Origin: Lactobacillus sp. LL6
GTDB lineage: Bacteria; Bacillota; Bacilli; Lactobacillales; Lactobacillaceae
Direction: 5' to 3'
Length of the DNA stretch: 64,000 nt
NCBI RefSeq assembly: GCF_007570935.1
Contig: NZ_VLLR01000001.1
Span: 1,178,001-1,242,000, forward strand
The notes below the pieces were generated by a model. The model was given only the letters and a program-made list of their open reading frames with translations, did not search any database and was not told where the DNA came from. The translations under genes were made by a program, and so were the position numbers. Shown piece by piece: positions 34,898 through 42,787 of this stretch. Numbering within the stretch: the first letter of the stretch is position 1; each line of letters starts with the position of its first letter.

Positions 34898-35767
34898 TTA
34901 TTTATTATTTCCTTGTGGAAGTACAATGTCACTTGGTTTAATTTCTTTGCCAAAATATGGTTTCAATTCTTGATTGTAATCATATATGAAGAATCCTTCT
35001 GCATTCAGCTTAGTAATTTCTTTATCCATCCAGTTTTTAAGTGACTTATTTCCTCTTTTGACTGCTGGAGAAATATATTGGTTAGGACCTATATTTTTAA
35101 TACCTACAGTAAACTTAGGATTATTCTTTACCCATGCATAAAGATATGAGTTGTCATCTGCCAAAGCTTGCCCACGTCCATTTTTAAAAGCATTAAATTG
35201 TTGCGTCTTTGAGTCAAATTTTAACATTTTTACTCCATTTTGTTTAGTAAAGTAATTTTCTGCCGTCGTTCCCTTAGTCACAATTACGGTTTTATTCTTT
35301 AATTGAGCAGCTTTTGTAATTGGTGCATTCTTAGGAGAAATTACTCCAACAGATACTTTCATATAAGGCTTAGCCCAATCAACAACATCTTTTCTCTCTG
35401 GAGTAACGGTAAAATTAGCCAATACCAAATCTGCTTTATTAGAATTTAGAGTATCTACTCGATTATTAGCATTTACTTGAACAAAACGCAGTTTAACTCC
35501 CATATCTTTTGCAACTTTTCTAGCTAACCGAACATCGTAACCAACTCGCTTGCCCTGAGAATTAACCCATCCATATGGTGGTAAATCTCCAAATACTGCG
35601 ACTTTAATATACCCTCGACGCCTAATAGCTGAAAGACTTTCACTGCTCCAACCACCAGATGCAGAAGCATTTAAGTTAGGCTGACTTATACCATAATATG
35701 CGGCAATTCCTACAAAAAATACTGCTAAAATGCTAATAAGCCAATTAAATATCTTTTTTATTTTCAT
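34898..35767 (-). CDS. Cyst(e)ine-type ABC transporter substrate-binding protein
   Basis: The 289-residue protein has an N-terminal membrane/signal helix (about 8-30) and a family 3 solute-binding domain. ANFTVTPERKDVVDWAKPYMKVSVGV and DDNSYLYAWVKNNP resemble the cysteine/cystine-binding proteins CjaA of Campylobacter and BspA of lactobacilli. There is no lipobox Cys; retention would be by the uncleaved helix or by charge, since the protein is rich in Lys and Arg. It is last in the four-gene transporter operon behind the Cys leader. Substrate assignment rests on family resemblance plus the leader. Confidence 0.85.
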   Translation of the reverse strand: MKIKKIFNWLISILAVFFVGIAAYYGISQPNLNASASGGWSSESLSAIRRRGYIKVAVFGDLPPYGWVNSQGKRVGYDVRLARKVAKDMGVKLRFVQVNANNRVDTLNSNKADLVLANFTVTPERKDVVDWAKPYMKVSVGVISPKNAPITKAAQLKNKTVIVTKGTTAENYFTKQNGVKMLKFDSKTQQFNAFKNGRGQALADDNSYLYAWVKNNPKFTVGIKNIGPNQYISPAVKRGNKSLKNWMDKEITKLNAEGFFIYDYNQELKPYFGKEIKPSDIVLPQGNNK

Positions 35768-35779
35768 TCTAGTTTCCTC

Positions 35780-36520
35780 TTAGAAATCCATACTCTTTAA
35801 AAATTCTTGCGCACGCTTTGTCTGAGGATGTACAAAAAACTCTTTTCCTGGAGTAGCTTCAAGAATTTTACCATTTTCTAAAAATAGAACTTCGTCTGCA
35901 ATCTTAGCTGCAAAATTCATCTCATGAGTAACAATTACCATTGTCATATGTTCATTGTCAGATAGATCTTGAATAATTTCTAGAATTCCACGAACCATTT
36001 CAGGATCAAGCGAAGCCGTAACTTCATCAAAAAGCATTACTTCAGGATGCATTGCTAAAGCTCTGACAATAGCTATTCTTTGTTTTTGACCACCTGATAA
36101 TTCTCTGGGATAAGAATTAATATGATTTGATAAACCAACTTGTTCTAATAGTTTTATGGCTTCATTTCGAACTTCAGCCTCTGATCTTTTTTGAACTTTA
36201 ACAGGTGCCAATAAAATATTTTCCATTACTGTTAAATTAGGAAATAAATCATAACTTTGAAATACCATTCCAATTTTCTGACGTAAATTTTGCCACTGTT
36301 TAGGAGTAGGAATAATTTTTTTATCATGAAAATAGATACTTCCACTCTTATAGCCCTCTAATCCGTTTAATGTTCTTAAAAGTGTACTTTTACCTGACCC
36401 AGAAGGTCCTAAAAGAGCTAAAACTTTACCTTTTTCAAGAGAAAAACTAATATCATGAAGAGCCTGCCAATCACCATAAAACTTATTTAAATGTTCAACT
36501 TTTAAAACTTCTTCTGTCAT
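35780..36520 (-). CDS. Polar amino acid ABC transporter ATP-binding protein
   Basis: The 246-residue protein has Walker A GPSGSGKST (about 36-44), Q-loop FQSYDLFP, signature LSGGQKQR, Walker B VMLFDEVTASLD and H-loop THEMNF, typical of GlnQ/TcyC-type ATPases. It powers import with the two permeases upstream. AGGTGAT four bases before ATG 36520 (MTEEV) decides the start over an earlier GTG. It contains no cysteine. Confidence 0.94.
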   Translation of the reverse strand: MTEEVLKVEHLNKFYGDWQALHDISFSLEKGKVLALLGPSGSGKSTLLRTLNGLEGYKSGSIYFHDKKIIPTPKQWQNLRQKIGMVFQSYDLFPNLTVMENILLAPVKVQKRSEAEVRNEAIKLLEQVGLSNHINSYPRELSGGQKQRIAIVRALAMHPEVMLFDEVTASLDPEMVRGILEIIQDLSDNEHMTMVIVTHEMNFAAKIADEVLFLENGKILEATPGKEFFVHPQTKRAQEFLKSMDF

Positions 36521-36529
36521 TTTTATCAC

Positions 36530-37204
36530 CTAACTATTCTTCTTAACTAATCTTTTTGACCAAACAGACAATGGATAATCCAAAATAAAGTACAAAATAA
36601 AAATAAAACCATATACCCAGAAAACACCAATTGGATACTTTTGATTGTTTGCTTCAATGATTTGCTGACCTACATTAATAACTTCCATAACACTAATTAG
36701 CATTAATAATGAAGTTGTTTTAATAACTCTAGTAGCTAAGTTAATTGCTGCTGGAATTTCTAATTTTACTGATTGTGGAATTAAAACATATTTAAACAAT
36801 TGCCACCTATTAAAACCCAATGCAAGTCCACTATTTATTTGACTTTTTGGAACTGATTCGATTGCTCCACGAACAATATCACTAAACTCAGCTGCAACCC
36901 ATAAACTAAATGCTAAAGTTGCCATCCAAGTTCCAGCCCAATTAATATGCAAAGTTCTTGGCAAAATATAATAAACTAGATACAAAAGCACTACAGTGGG
37001 CACAATTCTAAAAAATTCAAGATATAAGCGCAAAATGAAGCGGATAAATTTATTTGGTAACGTCCTTAAAACTCCAAACAAAGTTCCTATAATTAACCCA
37101 ATCACCAAAGATAAAACAGCAATCCAAATTGATGTCCATAGTCCTGCCATCAACCTTGCAAAATTATTTCCCTCAAATAATACATTAATTCCCGAATTGA
37201 GCAT
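36530..37204 (-). CDS. Polar amino acid ABC transporter permease (second)
   Basis: The 224-residue protein is a His/Glu/Gln-type permease with about five membrane segments and the EAA-like loop PKSQINSGLALGFNRWQLFKYVLIPQ. It pairs with the permease upstream, whose gene it overlaps by 20 bp. I chose ATG 37204 (MLNSGINV) because AAAGGAAGG lies before it, while the earlier TTG overlaps that site. It has no cysteine. Confidence 0.93.
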   Translation of the reverse strand: MLNSGINVLFEGNNFARLMAGLWTSIWIAVLSLVIGLIIGTLFGVLRTLPNKFIRFILRLYLEFFRIVPTVVLLYLVYYILPRTLHINWAGTWMATLAFSLWVAAEFSDIVRGAIESVPKSQINSGLALGFNRWQLFKYVLIPQSVKLEIPAAINLATRVIKTTSLLMLISVMEVINVGQQIIEANNQKYPIGVFWVYGFIFILYFILDYPLSVWSKRLVKKNS

Positions 37205-37844
37205 TGCGAACCTTCCTTTCAAGCAAATTTAAAAACAAAATAACTGGTATCAAAATAATTGCATATGCAACCACCAGCATCAAAAGATATTCATTAGAAT
37301 GGTAATACATGCCAATTAAATCAAGAGCAGTATTAGTTAATTCCGGAATAGCAATTACAGAAAAAATTGAAGTTTCCTTAATCAAAAAAATCACATTTGC
37401 ACTTAAGGCTGGTACACTCAAGCTTAATCCTTGCGGAAACACAACATAACGAGCTAGTTGAAAATTATTCATTCCTAAAGCTAATCCATTATCAATCTGA
37501 CTTTTACTTACTCCATTAAATCCACCCATAAAACCTTCAGCCATGTATGCCGCACCTAAAAAAATCAATCCAATGATTCCACTAGCTTCTGCGGAAAGTT
37601 TTATACCGAATGCTGGAAAAGCATAATATAAGAAAAATAACTGAATTAATAAAGGTGTGTTTCTTGCAAGCTCAACATATCCTTTAAAAAATTGGCTTAA
37701 AACTGGTATCTTAAAATACTCAATCAGGCTTACTATAGCACCGACGATAATTGATCCAACAATTCCAATTAAAGATAGCCATAAAGTCAATTCAAACCCT
37801 TTAGCAAAAAATGGAAGTGCTTGGTTTACAATTTCCCAATTCAT
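37185..37844 (-). CDS. Polar amino acid ABC transporter permease (first)
   Basis: The 219-residue protein has five or so membrane helices, GYVELARNTPLLIQLFFLYY and the EAA loop SKSQIDNGLALGMNNFQLARYVVFPQ of the amino acid importer family. It is the first structural gene after the leader; AAGGAG lies 6 nt before the ATG and the attenuator terminator ends about 20 nt upstream. It has no cysteine. Confidence 0.93.
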   Translation of the reverse strand: MNWEIVNQALPFFAKGFELTLWLSLIGIVGSIIVGAIVSLIEYFKIPVLSQFFKGYVELARNTPLLIQLFFLYYAFPAFGIKLSAEASGIIGLIFLGAAYMAEGFMGGFNGVSKSQIDNGLALGMNNFQLARYVVFPQGLSLSVPALSANVIFLIKETSIFSVIAIPELTNTALDLIGMYYHSNEYLLMLVVAYAIILIPVILFLNLLERKVRNAQFGN

Positions 37845-37863
37845 TACAAACTCCTTCTATGGC

Positions 37864-37902
37864 AAAACAAAAAGGATCTACGAATCTCGTTCGTAAATCC
37901 TT
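37864..37902 (-). terminator. Attenuator terminator before the cyst(e)ine-type transporter
   Basis: On the minus strand AAGGATTTACGAA (902-890) pairs with TTCGTAGATCCTT (884-872) around a 5-nt loop. TTTTTGTTTT follows, and the first permease ATG comes 20 nt later. The terminator lies between promoter and operon, so it can only act as an attenuator. AATCTTT at the leader stop codon (37924-37930) and CGTTCG (37944-37949) can pair with AAGGATT and CGAACG of its 5' arm, forming an alternative structure. Confidence 0.88.
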
Positions 37903-37928
37903 AGTAATTATCCAATAAAATAAAAAGA

Positions 37929-38027
37929 TTAATTAGTTAAAAGCGAACGCAATTCAGAGTATGTGAAATAAGCTTGCATACAAATGCAACAAACTTGGTT
38001 CACATTTTGAACTGCTGAATTAAACAT
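37929..38027 (-). CDS. 32-residue Cys-rich leader peptide of the transporter operon
   Basis: The ATG at 38027 is preceded by AAAGGA with 8-nt spacing, and the frame ends in TAA at 37929. The peptide starts MFNSAVQNVNQ, then has VCCICM with Cys at positions 13, 14 and 16, and ends SELRSLLTN. Three Cys in 32 codons is far above background in this genome region. AUGUGAA (37999-38005) and UUCACAU (37961-37967) plus an inner UUGCA/UGCAA stem fold over the Cys codons. The likely role is to sense Cys-tRNA by ribosome stalling, rather than to make a functional peptide. This is inferred from layout. Confidence 0.82.
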   Translation of the reverse strand: MFNSAVQNVNQVCCICMQAYFTYSELRSLLTN

Positions 38028-38082
38028 TCTATTTTTCCTTTCTAACTAATTACTTTATGTAAGTTACTTATCTTCAGTAACT

Positions 38083-38111
38083 ATAATAGATGTATACTTA
38101 TTTTTTGTCAA
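38083..38111 (-). promoter_or_regulatory. Promoter of the leader peptide and transporter operon
   Basis: A consensus TTGACA (38106-38111) and TATTAT (38083-38088) are 17 bp apart. Transcription would start near 38076, giving a leader of about 230 nt before the first permease. Confidence 0.85.
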
Positions 38112-38118
38112 TTAAATT

Positions 38119-38967
38119 TTAAAATTTGATTATATGTGGCTTAACTTCTTCACCATGACAAGCAAGAGATTCAACGCAATTTTTATCTAAGCTCATCTTT
38201 CTAATCCAAGCTAAAGACTCCTTTTGTGACTTTTTATCAGTTGAAATCCCTGAAGTAATCATTTCTTTCCAAGATTTTTCACCATAGCCACCATCACCAT
38301 AATAAAGGAAAAATTTACCTGTATCCATATTTGTAATTTTCGTAGCAGTCAACCCATCAGTATGACCTGGAATATTAACTAATTCCACAGATTTATCTCC
38401 AAACAAGTCATATGAGCGATTAAAGGGACCTAATGCATCGTTCCAATCATACAAATCTAAATCAATACCATCCCACCATTTCTTCTTAAAACGGAAAGTC
38501 GAGTGCTTTTTAGCATATTCATATTCTGTTTTAGATACCATAATATGTTTGGCATCTTTAAACTGACGTAATCCATTTGCATGATCACAATCAAGATGAG
38601 AGATAATTACATAATCAATATCACTCGGCTTTATTCTCATTTGGATGAGTTGTTCACTAGCTGTCATTCCTTTAGCCACTATGCCTTTATTTACGCGATA
38701 TAAAATATAAGAACCTAAAGAATTAATTTGTGCTTTTTTATCGTATACACCATTTGGACTCATTGAACGGTCCCATCCAGTGTCAAGTAATAAAAGTCCT
38801 TTAGGAGTTTCTACCAAAAATACAGACACTGGTAGCCAAATTTCTTCTTTAGCACTATCTAAAAGTCCGGCTGCTTTCCAAAGTGAGCAATTATCTCCAC
38901 CAAAAGCTAATTCTGGTGCAATTCTAACTTTTCCTGTGTGTAAGACATGAACTTTATATTGAGACAT
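38119..38967 (-). CDS. MBL-fold metallo-hydrolase, N-acyl homoserine lactonase-like
   Basis: The 282-residue protein has the metallo-beta-lactamase fold with LLLLDTGWDRS, the metal motif SHLDCDHANGL, the later IPGHTDGL and a final CHGEEV. The usual HxHxDH motif reads H-L-D-C-D-H, with Asp in place of the second His. The family includes AHL lactonases and related lactone or ester hydrolases. A TetR-type gene lies directly upstream on the same strand. The substrate is unknown; quorum quenching is only one option. Confidence 0.82.
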   Translation of the reverse strand: MSQYKVHVLHTGKVRIAPELAFGGDNCSLWKAAGLLDSAKEEIWLPVSVFLVETPKGLLLLDTGWDRSMSPNGVYDKKAQINSLGSYILYRVNKGIVAKGMTASEQLIQMRIKPSDIDYVIISHLDCDHANGLRQFKDAKHIMVSKTEYEYAKKHSTFRFKKKWWDGIDLDLYDWNDALGPFNRSYDLFGDKSVELVNIPGHTDGLTATKITNMDTGKFFLYYGDGGYGEKSWKEMITSGISTDKKSQKESLAWIRKMSLDKNCVESLACHGEEVKPHIIKF

Positions 38968-39050
38968 TTTTAATACCTACTTTTCTAAATTTATAAATAT
39001 ATTTTAGATAGAGGGGTACTTTCTTGCCAGAACACAAACTAGATAAGTGT

Positions 39051-39566
39051 CTATTTTTCGAAAATTTTTAAAGCTTGAACAACTACTTTTTGAATTTGAC
39101 TTTCACTATATTTCTCTGGACTAAGCAAATAATAATCAAAAGCTGCAATTGTTTCTGCAGCAACCATTTCATAGAGCAAATCATCTTTAGGCAAACCGCG
39201 TTTATGAAGATTCGCTTTAATTGCATTTTTCCATTTTTCAATAAACCTAGCATCCGGACGGAATTTTGTTAAAACTAAAATTTCAGTTTTATGCTCTTTA
39301 ATATAATCAACTACATCTAAAAAATAAGAAAAATCACTTGGCTTAGTCTTTTTCCTATCGGCCAACTCACTATCACGCACACTCAATTCTTTAACCAAGT
39401 CATTTTCAAGTTCTTCGAGTAATTCATCAAGATTATTATAATGGCTATAAAAAGTGCTCCTGCCTACTTCTGCTTCTTGGCATAATTTTTTTACTGAAAT
39501 TTGCATTAAACTCTGTCTTGTCAATAACTTAATAAGCGCCCTTTTTAATGCAACTTTTGATTTCAT
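39051..39566 (-). CDS. TetR/AcrR-family transcriptional regulator
   Basis: The 171-residue protein has an N-terminal TetR helix-turn-helix: LIKLLTRQSLMQISVKKLCQEAEVGRSTFYSHYNNLDELL (about 12-51), with a typical GRSTFYSHY recognition helix. A helical ligand domain follows (TetR_C-like, as in DhaS). It probably controls itself and the MBL-fold gene 83 bp downstream. Confidence 0.88.
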   Translation of the reverse strand: MKSKVALKRALIKLLTRQSLMQISVKKLCQEAEVGRSTFYSHYNNLDELLEELENDLVKELSVRDSELADRKKTKPSDFSYFLDVVDYIKEHKTEILVLTKFRPDARFIEKWKNAIKANLHKRGLPKDDLLYEMVAAETIAAFDYYLLSPEKYSESQIQKVVVQALKIFEK

Positions 39567-39590
39567 TGTTTTTTCACCCTAAAATTCAAA

Positions 39591-39617
39591 CAGCATTGCC
39601 TTAGAATGGCAATGCTG
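39591..39617 (-). terminator. Terminator of murC
   Basis: CAGCATTGCC / GGCAATGCTG with a 7-nt loop, 12 bp after the murC stop. The following T-run is weak. Confidence 0.65.
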
Positions 39618-39629
39618 CTTACTATAATA

Positions 39630-40946
39630 TTATTTTTTTAACAATGCTTCATAAGCATCTTCATACTTAGGAATATCACCAGCACCCATAAATACTACGA
39701 CCGCATTCTTATGCTTGGTAAGGTCTGCAATATTGTCTAAGTCAATCACTTCAGAGCCAGGAATATTCTTAGTGAGGTCTTCGCTAGTAATATCGCCATT
39801 TGCTTCACGAGCAGATGCATAAATTGGTGTCACGTATGCCTTATCTACTCCACGCAAGATTTCTTCGAAGTCTTTTTGATACTTCTTAGTTCTTGAAAAA
39901 GTATGTGGTTGAAAGACTACTACTAATTCCTTATCTGGGAACTTTTGACGAGCTGCTTGAATAGTTGCTCGCATTTCTGTTGGGTGGTGTGCATAATCAT
40001 CAATTACCGCAATATCACCAAAGTCTTTTTCACTAAAACGACGCTTAGCACCTTTAAACGTTAACATCCCTTCACGAATATCTTCCATAGGTACTTTTTC
40101 AGTATACGCAACAGCGATTACAGCAGTCGCATTTAAAATACTGTGATCACCAAATAATGGAATTTCAAAACGTCCTAAGTCTTCACCATGAGCTACTACA
40201 TTAAACTTAGAACCTTTAGTTGTCTTTTCAATATCAATTGCTTGGAAATCATCACTATCATTAAAGCCATAAGTATATTTAGGAATTTCTGTTTTAAGGC
40301 TTTGAAGGCGCTTATCATCTCCCCAAACAAAAAGAGCTTTTTTAGTTTGATCTGCAGCCGTTTGAAAAGCAGAAGTATAATCAGCTTGATCTTTGAAGTA
40401 ATCTGGGTGGTCAAAGTCGATATTGGTCATAATTTGATAATCGGGATGATATGCTAAAAAGTGTCTACGATATTCATCTGCTTCATAAACAAAGAAGCGT
40501 GAATCTTTAACACCCTTTCCTCGTCCATCTCCAATAAGATAAGAAGTTGGTTCAACTTCACCTAAAACGTGGGCTAAAAGACTAGTAGTTGAAGTTTTAC
40601 CATGAGTACCAGAAACGCCAATTGAAGTATGCATTTGTACAATTTCTTCAACTGTATCTGGATAACTTTGCCATTTAACATCTTGATCAAGACAAGACTT
40701 AACTTCTGGATTATCTTCTTTAAAAGCATTCCCCTTAACTATAATTTGCCCTTCAGATTTAATATTCTTAGGATCAAAGTTTTTAACTTCAATACCTGCT
40801 TTTTCTAATGGAACTTGTGTAAATGTATATTTTTCAATATCACTACCAGCCACTCTATAACCCAAATCATGCAAAACAAGGGCTAAGGATGCCATACCAG
40901 TACCTTTAATACCGATGAACCAAATTTCTTTTGTCTTATCTAACAT
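39630..40946 (-). CDS. murC: UDP-N-acetylmuramate--L-alanine ligase
   Basis: The 438-residue protein has the Mur ligase layout: nucleotide-binding IKGTGMASLALVLHDLG, ATP loop GVSGTHGKTSTTSLLAH (about 106-122), DEYRRHFLAYHPD and DYAHHPTE in the C-domain. It adds the first L-Ala of the peptidoglycan stem peptide. A TTG at 40961 overlaps the GGAG site; ATG 40946 (MLDKTKEI) is the start. It lies downstream of ytpR/ytpP, as in Bacillus. Confidence 0.97.
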   Translation of the reverse strand: MLDKTKEIWFIGIKGTGMASLALVLHDLGYRVAGSDIEKYTFTQVPLEKAGIEVKNFDPKNIKSEGQIIVKGNAFKEDNPEVKSCLDQDVKWQSYPDTVEEIVQMHTSIGVSGTHGKTSTTSLLAHVLGEVEPTSYLIGDGRGKGVKDSRFFVYEADEYRRHFLAYHPDYQIMTNIDFDHPDYFKDQADYTSAFQTAADQTKKALFVWGDDKRLQSLKTEIPKYTYGFNDSDDFQAIDIEKTTKGSKFNVVAHGEDLGRFEIPLFGDHSILNATAVIAVAYTEKVPMEDIREGMLTFKGAKRRFSEKDFGDIAVIDDYAHHPTEMRATIQAARQKFPDKELVVVFQPHTFSRTKKYQKDFEEILRGVDKAYVTPIYASAREANGDITSEDLTKNIPGSEVIDLDNIADLTKHKNAVVVFMGAGDIPKYEDAYEALLKK

Positions 40947-41027
40947 ATTTATTGTCTCCAAACATTTAATTGCAATTTATTCGTTTATAATTTTACCATT
41001 TTTTTAGTAAAAATTTTAACCAAAATA

Positions 41028-41054
41028 AAAAAGAGGCTTACTGGACCTCTTTTT
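41028..41054 (-). terminator. Terminator of the ytpP-ytpR transcript
   Basis: AAAAAGAGG / CCTCTTTTT with a 9-nt loop just after ytpR. Confidence 0.75.
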
Positions 41055-41063
41055 CAATATAAA

Positions 41064-41708
41064 TTACAAAGTGATTTCACCACTAGCAATTAATTCATCA
41101 CACTTAGTTGGTTCAAATTCAGCACCAACTTCAAAGCTATCTGGAACAACCATAATTCCACGCTTTTGTGGTGCATGTGGAAGACCTAATTCACGTGCAG
41201 AACAAATCATACCGTATGAATCAACACCGCGCAAGCTACCTGGCCAAATTTGTTGACCATTTGGCATCAAAGTACCAGGAAGTGCAACTACTACCTTTTG
41301 ACCTTGAGCAATGTTTGGAGCACCACAGACAATTTGGTGTTCTTCTCCACCTACATCAATAGTAGTTACATGCAAGTGGTCACTATCTGGATGTGGCTGA
41401 CAAGTTTTAACATAACCATAAACTAAAGTTGGCTTACCATATTCAAGATTGCCTTCAAAGCCAACTTCTTCAAGCTTCTTATTAAGCGCATCAAGTTCAT
41501 CATCATTTAAATGAACTTCACCATTTGGCAACTTATCATAATCCAATACTTCATTTACATTAAAGAAGTTGTAACCAATCAACTTACCATCTTTGTCAGT
41601 AACACGAGTTACATCGCTTTTTTCTTCAAATTCACTTCTGCCGTTGTCTTCACCTAAGATAACGATCAAAGTATTTGGATATGCTTCTTTATTAATACTA
41701 GTGATCAT
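41064..41708 (-). CDS. ytpR: YtpR-type tRNA-binding protein
   Basis: The 214-residue protein has an N-terminal DUF4479 part and a C-terminal OB-fold tRNA-binding domain like the start of PheT (YGYVKTCQPHPDSDHLHVTTIDVGGEEHQIVCGAPNIAQGQ-type strand pattern, then SYGMICSARELGLP). It is not a synthetase. The exact role is unknown. It follows ytpP by 18 bp in a two-gene unit, a neighbourhood shared with Bacillus. Confidence 0.92.
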   Translation of the reverse strand: MITSINKEAYPNTLIVILGEDNGRSEFEEKSDVTRVTDKDGKLIGYNFFNVNEVLDYDKLPNGEVHLNDDELDALNKKLEEVGFEGNLEYGKPTLVYGYVKTCQPHPDSDHLHVTTIDVGGEEHQIVCGAPNIAQGQKVVVALPGTLMPNGQQIWPGSLRGVDSYGMICSARELGLPHAPQKRGIMVVPDSFEVGAEFEPTKCDELIASGEITL

Positions 41709-41726
41709 TTATTAAAATCTCCTCTT

Positions 41727-42047
41727 TTAGTCAAGTGACCGCAAGAAGTTTTCAACTTCATCTTTTGTCTTACGGTCCTTATTAACTAGTCTACCAATTT
41801 CTTGACCATCTTGGTAGACAACAAACGAAGGAATTCCCATAATATTTAATTTTTTAGCTAAATCAATTGATCCATCACGGTCGATTTTATAAAACTTTGC
41901 ATTTGGAAAATCTTTTTCAATTTGTGGCATAAATGGATCTAAAAAGCGGCAGTCTGGGCACCAAGCTGCTGAAAATTCAAGTACAACTCTGCCATCTTTT
42001 GTAATTTCCTTAAGCTTATTTTCAGTTAATTCTTTAATTTCCTCCAT
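41727..42047 (-). CDS. ytpP: Thioredoxin-like protein YtpP
   Basis: The 106-residue thioredoxin fold carries the active site WCPDC (about 29-33) and the cis-Pro segment GIPSFVVYQDG. WCPDC differs from the WCGPC of main thioredoxins. The protein likely acts in thiol redox exchange. A strong promoter lies directly upstream. Confidence 0.92.
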   Translation of the reverse strand: MEEIKELTENKLKEITKDGRVVLEFSAAWCPDCRFLDPFMPQIEKDFPNAKFYKIDRDGSIDLAKKLNIMGIPSFVVYQDGQEIGRLVNKDRKTKDEVENFLRSLD

Positions 42048-42086
42048 TTGAGTTACCTCATTTCTACTAGCTTACTTTTTATAAGT

Positions 42087-42115
42087 ATTATAATCAAGAA
42101 TGGTAACTTTGCCAA
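42087..42115 (-). promoter_or_regulatory. Promoter of ytpP-ytpR
   Basis: TTGGCA (42110-42115) and TATAAT (42087-42092) are 17 bp apart, starting right after the trmB stop codon. Confidence 0.85.
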
Positions 42116-42775
42116 CTATTTTGTTTTAAAAGTTGCATGAAGAGCATAAATCGGATTACCCTTTGCAGCAAACTTATGCTCATATTCAGTTTCTACATTC
42201 TTTTCAACGATTTCTGCTTTTTCATGATGTAAGTCAACTGATACAAAATCAAAATGCATTCCATAATTGTTGAGACTTTGAACAGAATAAGCAAACAAGC
42301 CAGAATTATCTGTCTTAAATTCAATATGACCTTCAGGCATTAATACCTTTTCATATTTTGCCAAAAAACTCTTATAAGTTAAACGGCGTTTTTCATGGCG
42401 AGTCTTAGGCCATGGATCACTAAAGTTCAAGTAAATAATTTCAGCACTATTTTCTTCAAAGAAAAGATCAATATCAGCGGCATCACCACGTAAAATTTGT
42501 AAGTTTTCCAAACCTTCTTCAAGTTTAGTTCTCAAAATAATTCCTGCTGCTGTAGTTTGCAGTTCTAAAGCTACAAAATTCTTATCCGGGTTTTGCTTAG
42601 CTAAAGTTGTAATAAAAGCTCCCTTACCAGATCCAACTTCAATTTGAAGAGGAGCATCAGGATTTTTAAAGCGTTTTTTCCAATCGATTTTTACTTGTGG
42701 ATCAGGATTTTGCAAAACACTTTCTGGATGATCATTTACAAGCTTAACAGCCCAAGGTTTGTTTCTTAGTCTCAT
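42116..42775 (-). CDS. trmB: tRNA (guanine-N7-)-methyltransferase
   Basis: The 219-residue protein has the SAM-binding EVGSGKGAFITTLA (about 42-55), LRGDAADI, NFSDPWPKTRHEKRR and TEYEHKF near the end, all typical of TrmB. It makes m7G46 in tRNA. It follows ecsB by 12 bp and is the last gene of ecsA-ecsB-trmB. Confidence 0.97.
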   Translation of the reverse strand: MRLRNKPWAVKLVNDHPESVLQNPDPQVKIDWKKRFKNPDAPLQIEVGSGKGAFITTLAKQNPDKNFVALELQTTAAGIILRTKLEEGLENLQILRGDAADIDLFFEENSAEIIYLNFSDPWPKTRHEKRRLTYKSFLAKYEKVLMPEGHIEFKTDNSGLFAYSVQSLNNYGMHFDFVSVDLHHEKAEIVEKNVETEYEHKFAAKGNPIYALHATFKTK

Positions 42776-42787
42776 TTTTCTATTCCT

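Noticed and set aside
38113..38127. AAATTTTAAAATTT palindrome next to the -35 of the leader promoter
   Set aside because: It overlaps the stop codon of the MBL gene and is pure A/T, so chance is likely.
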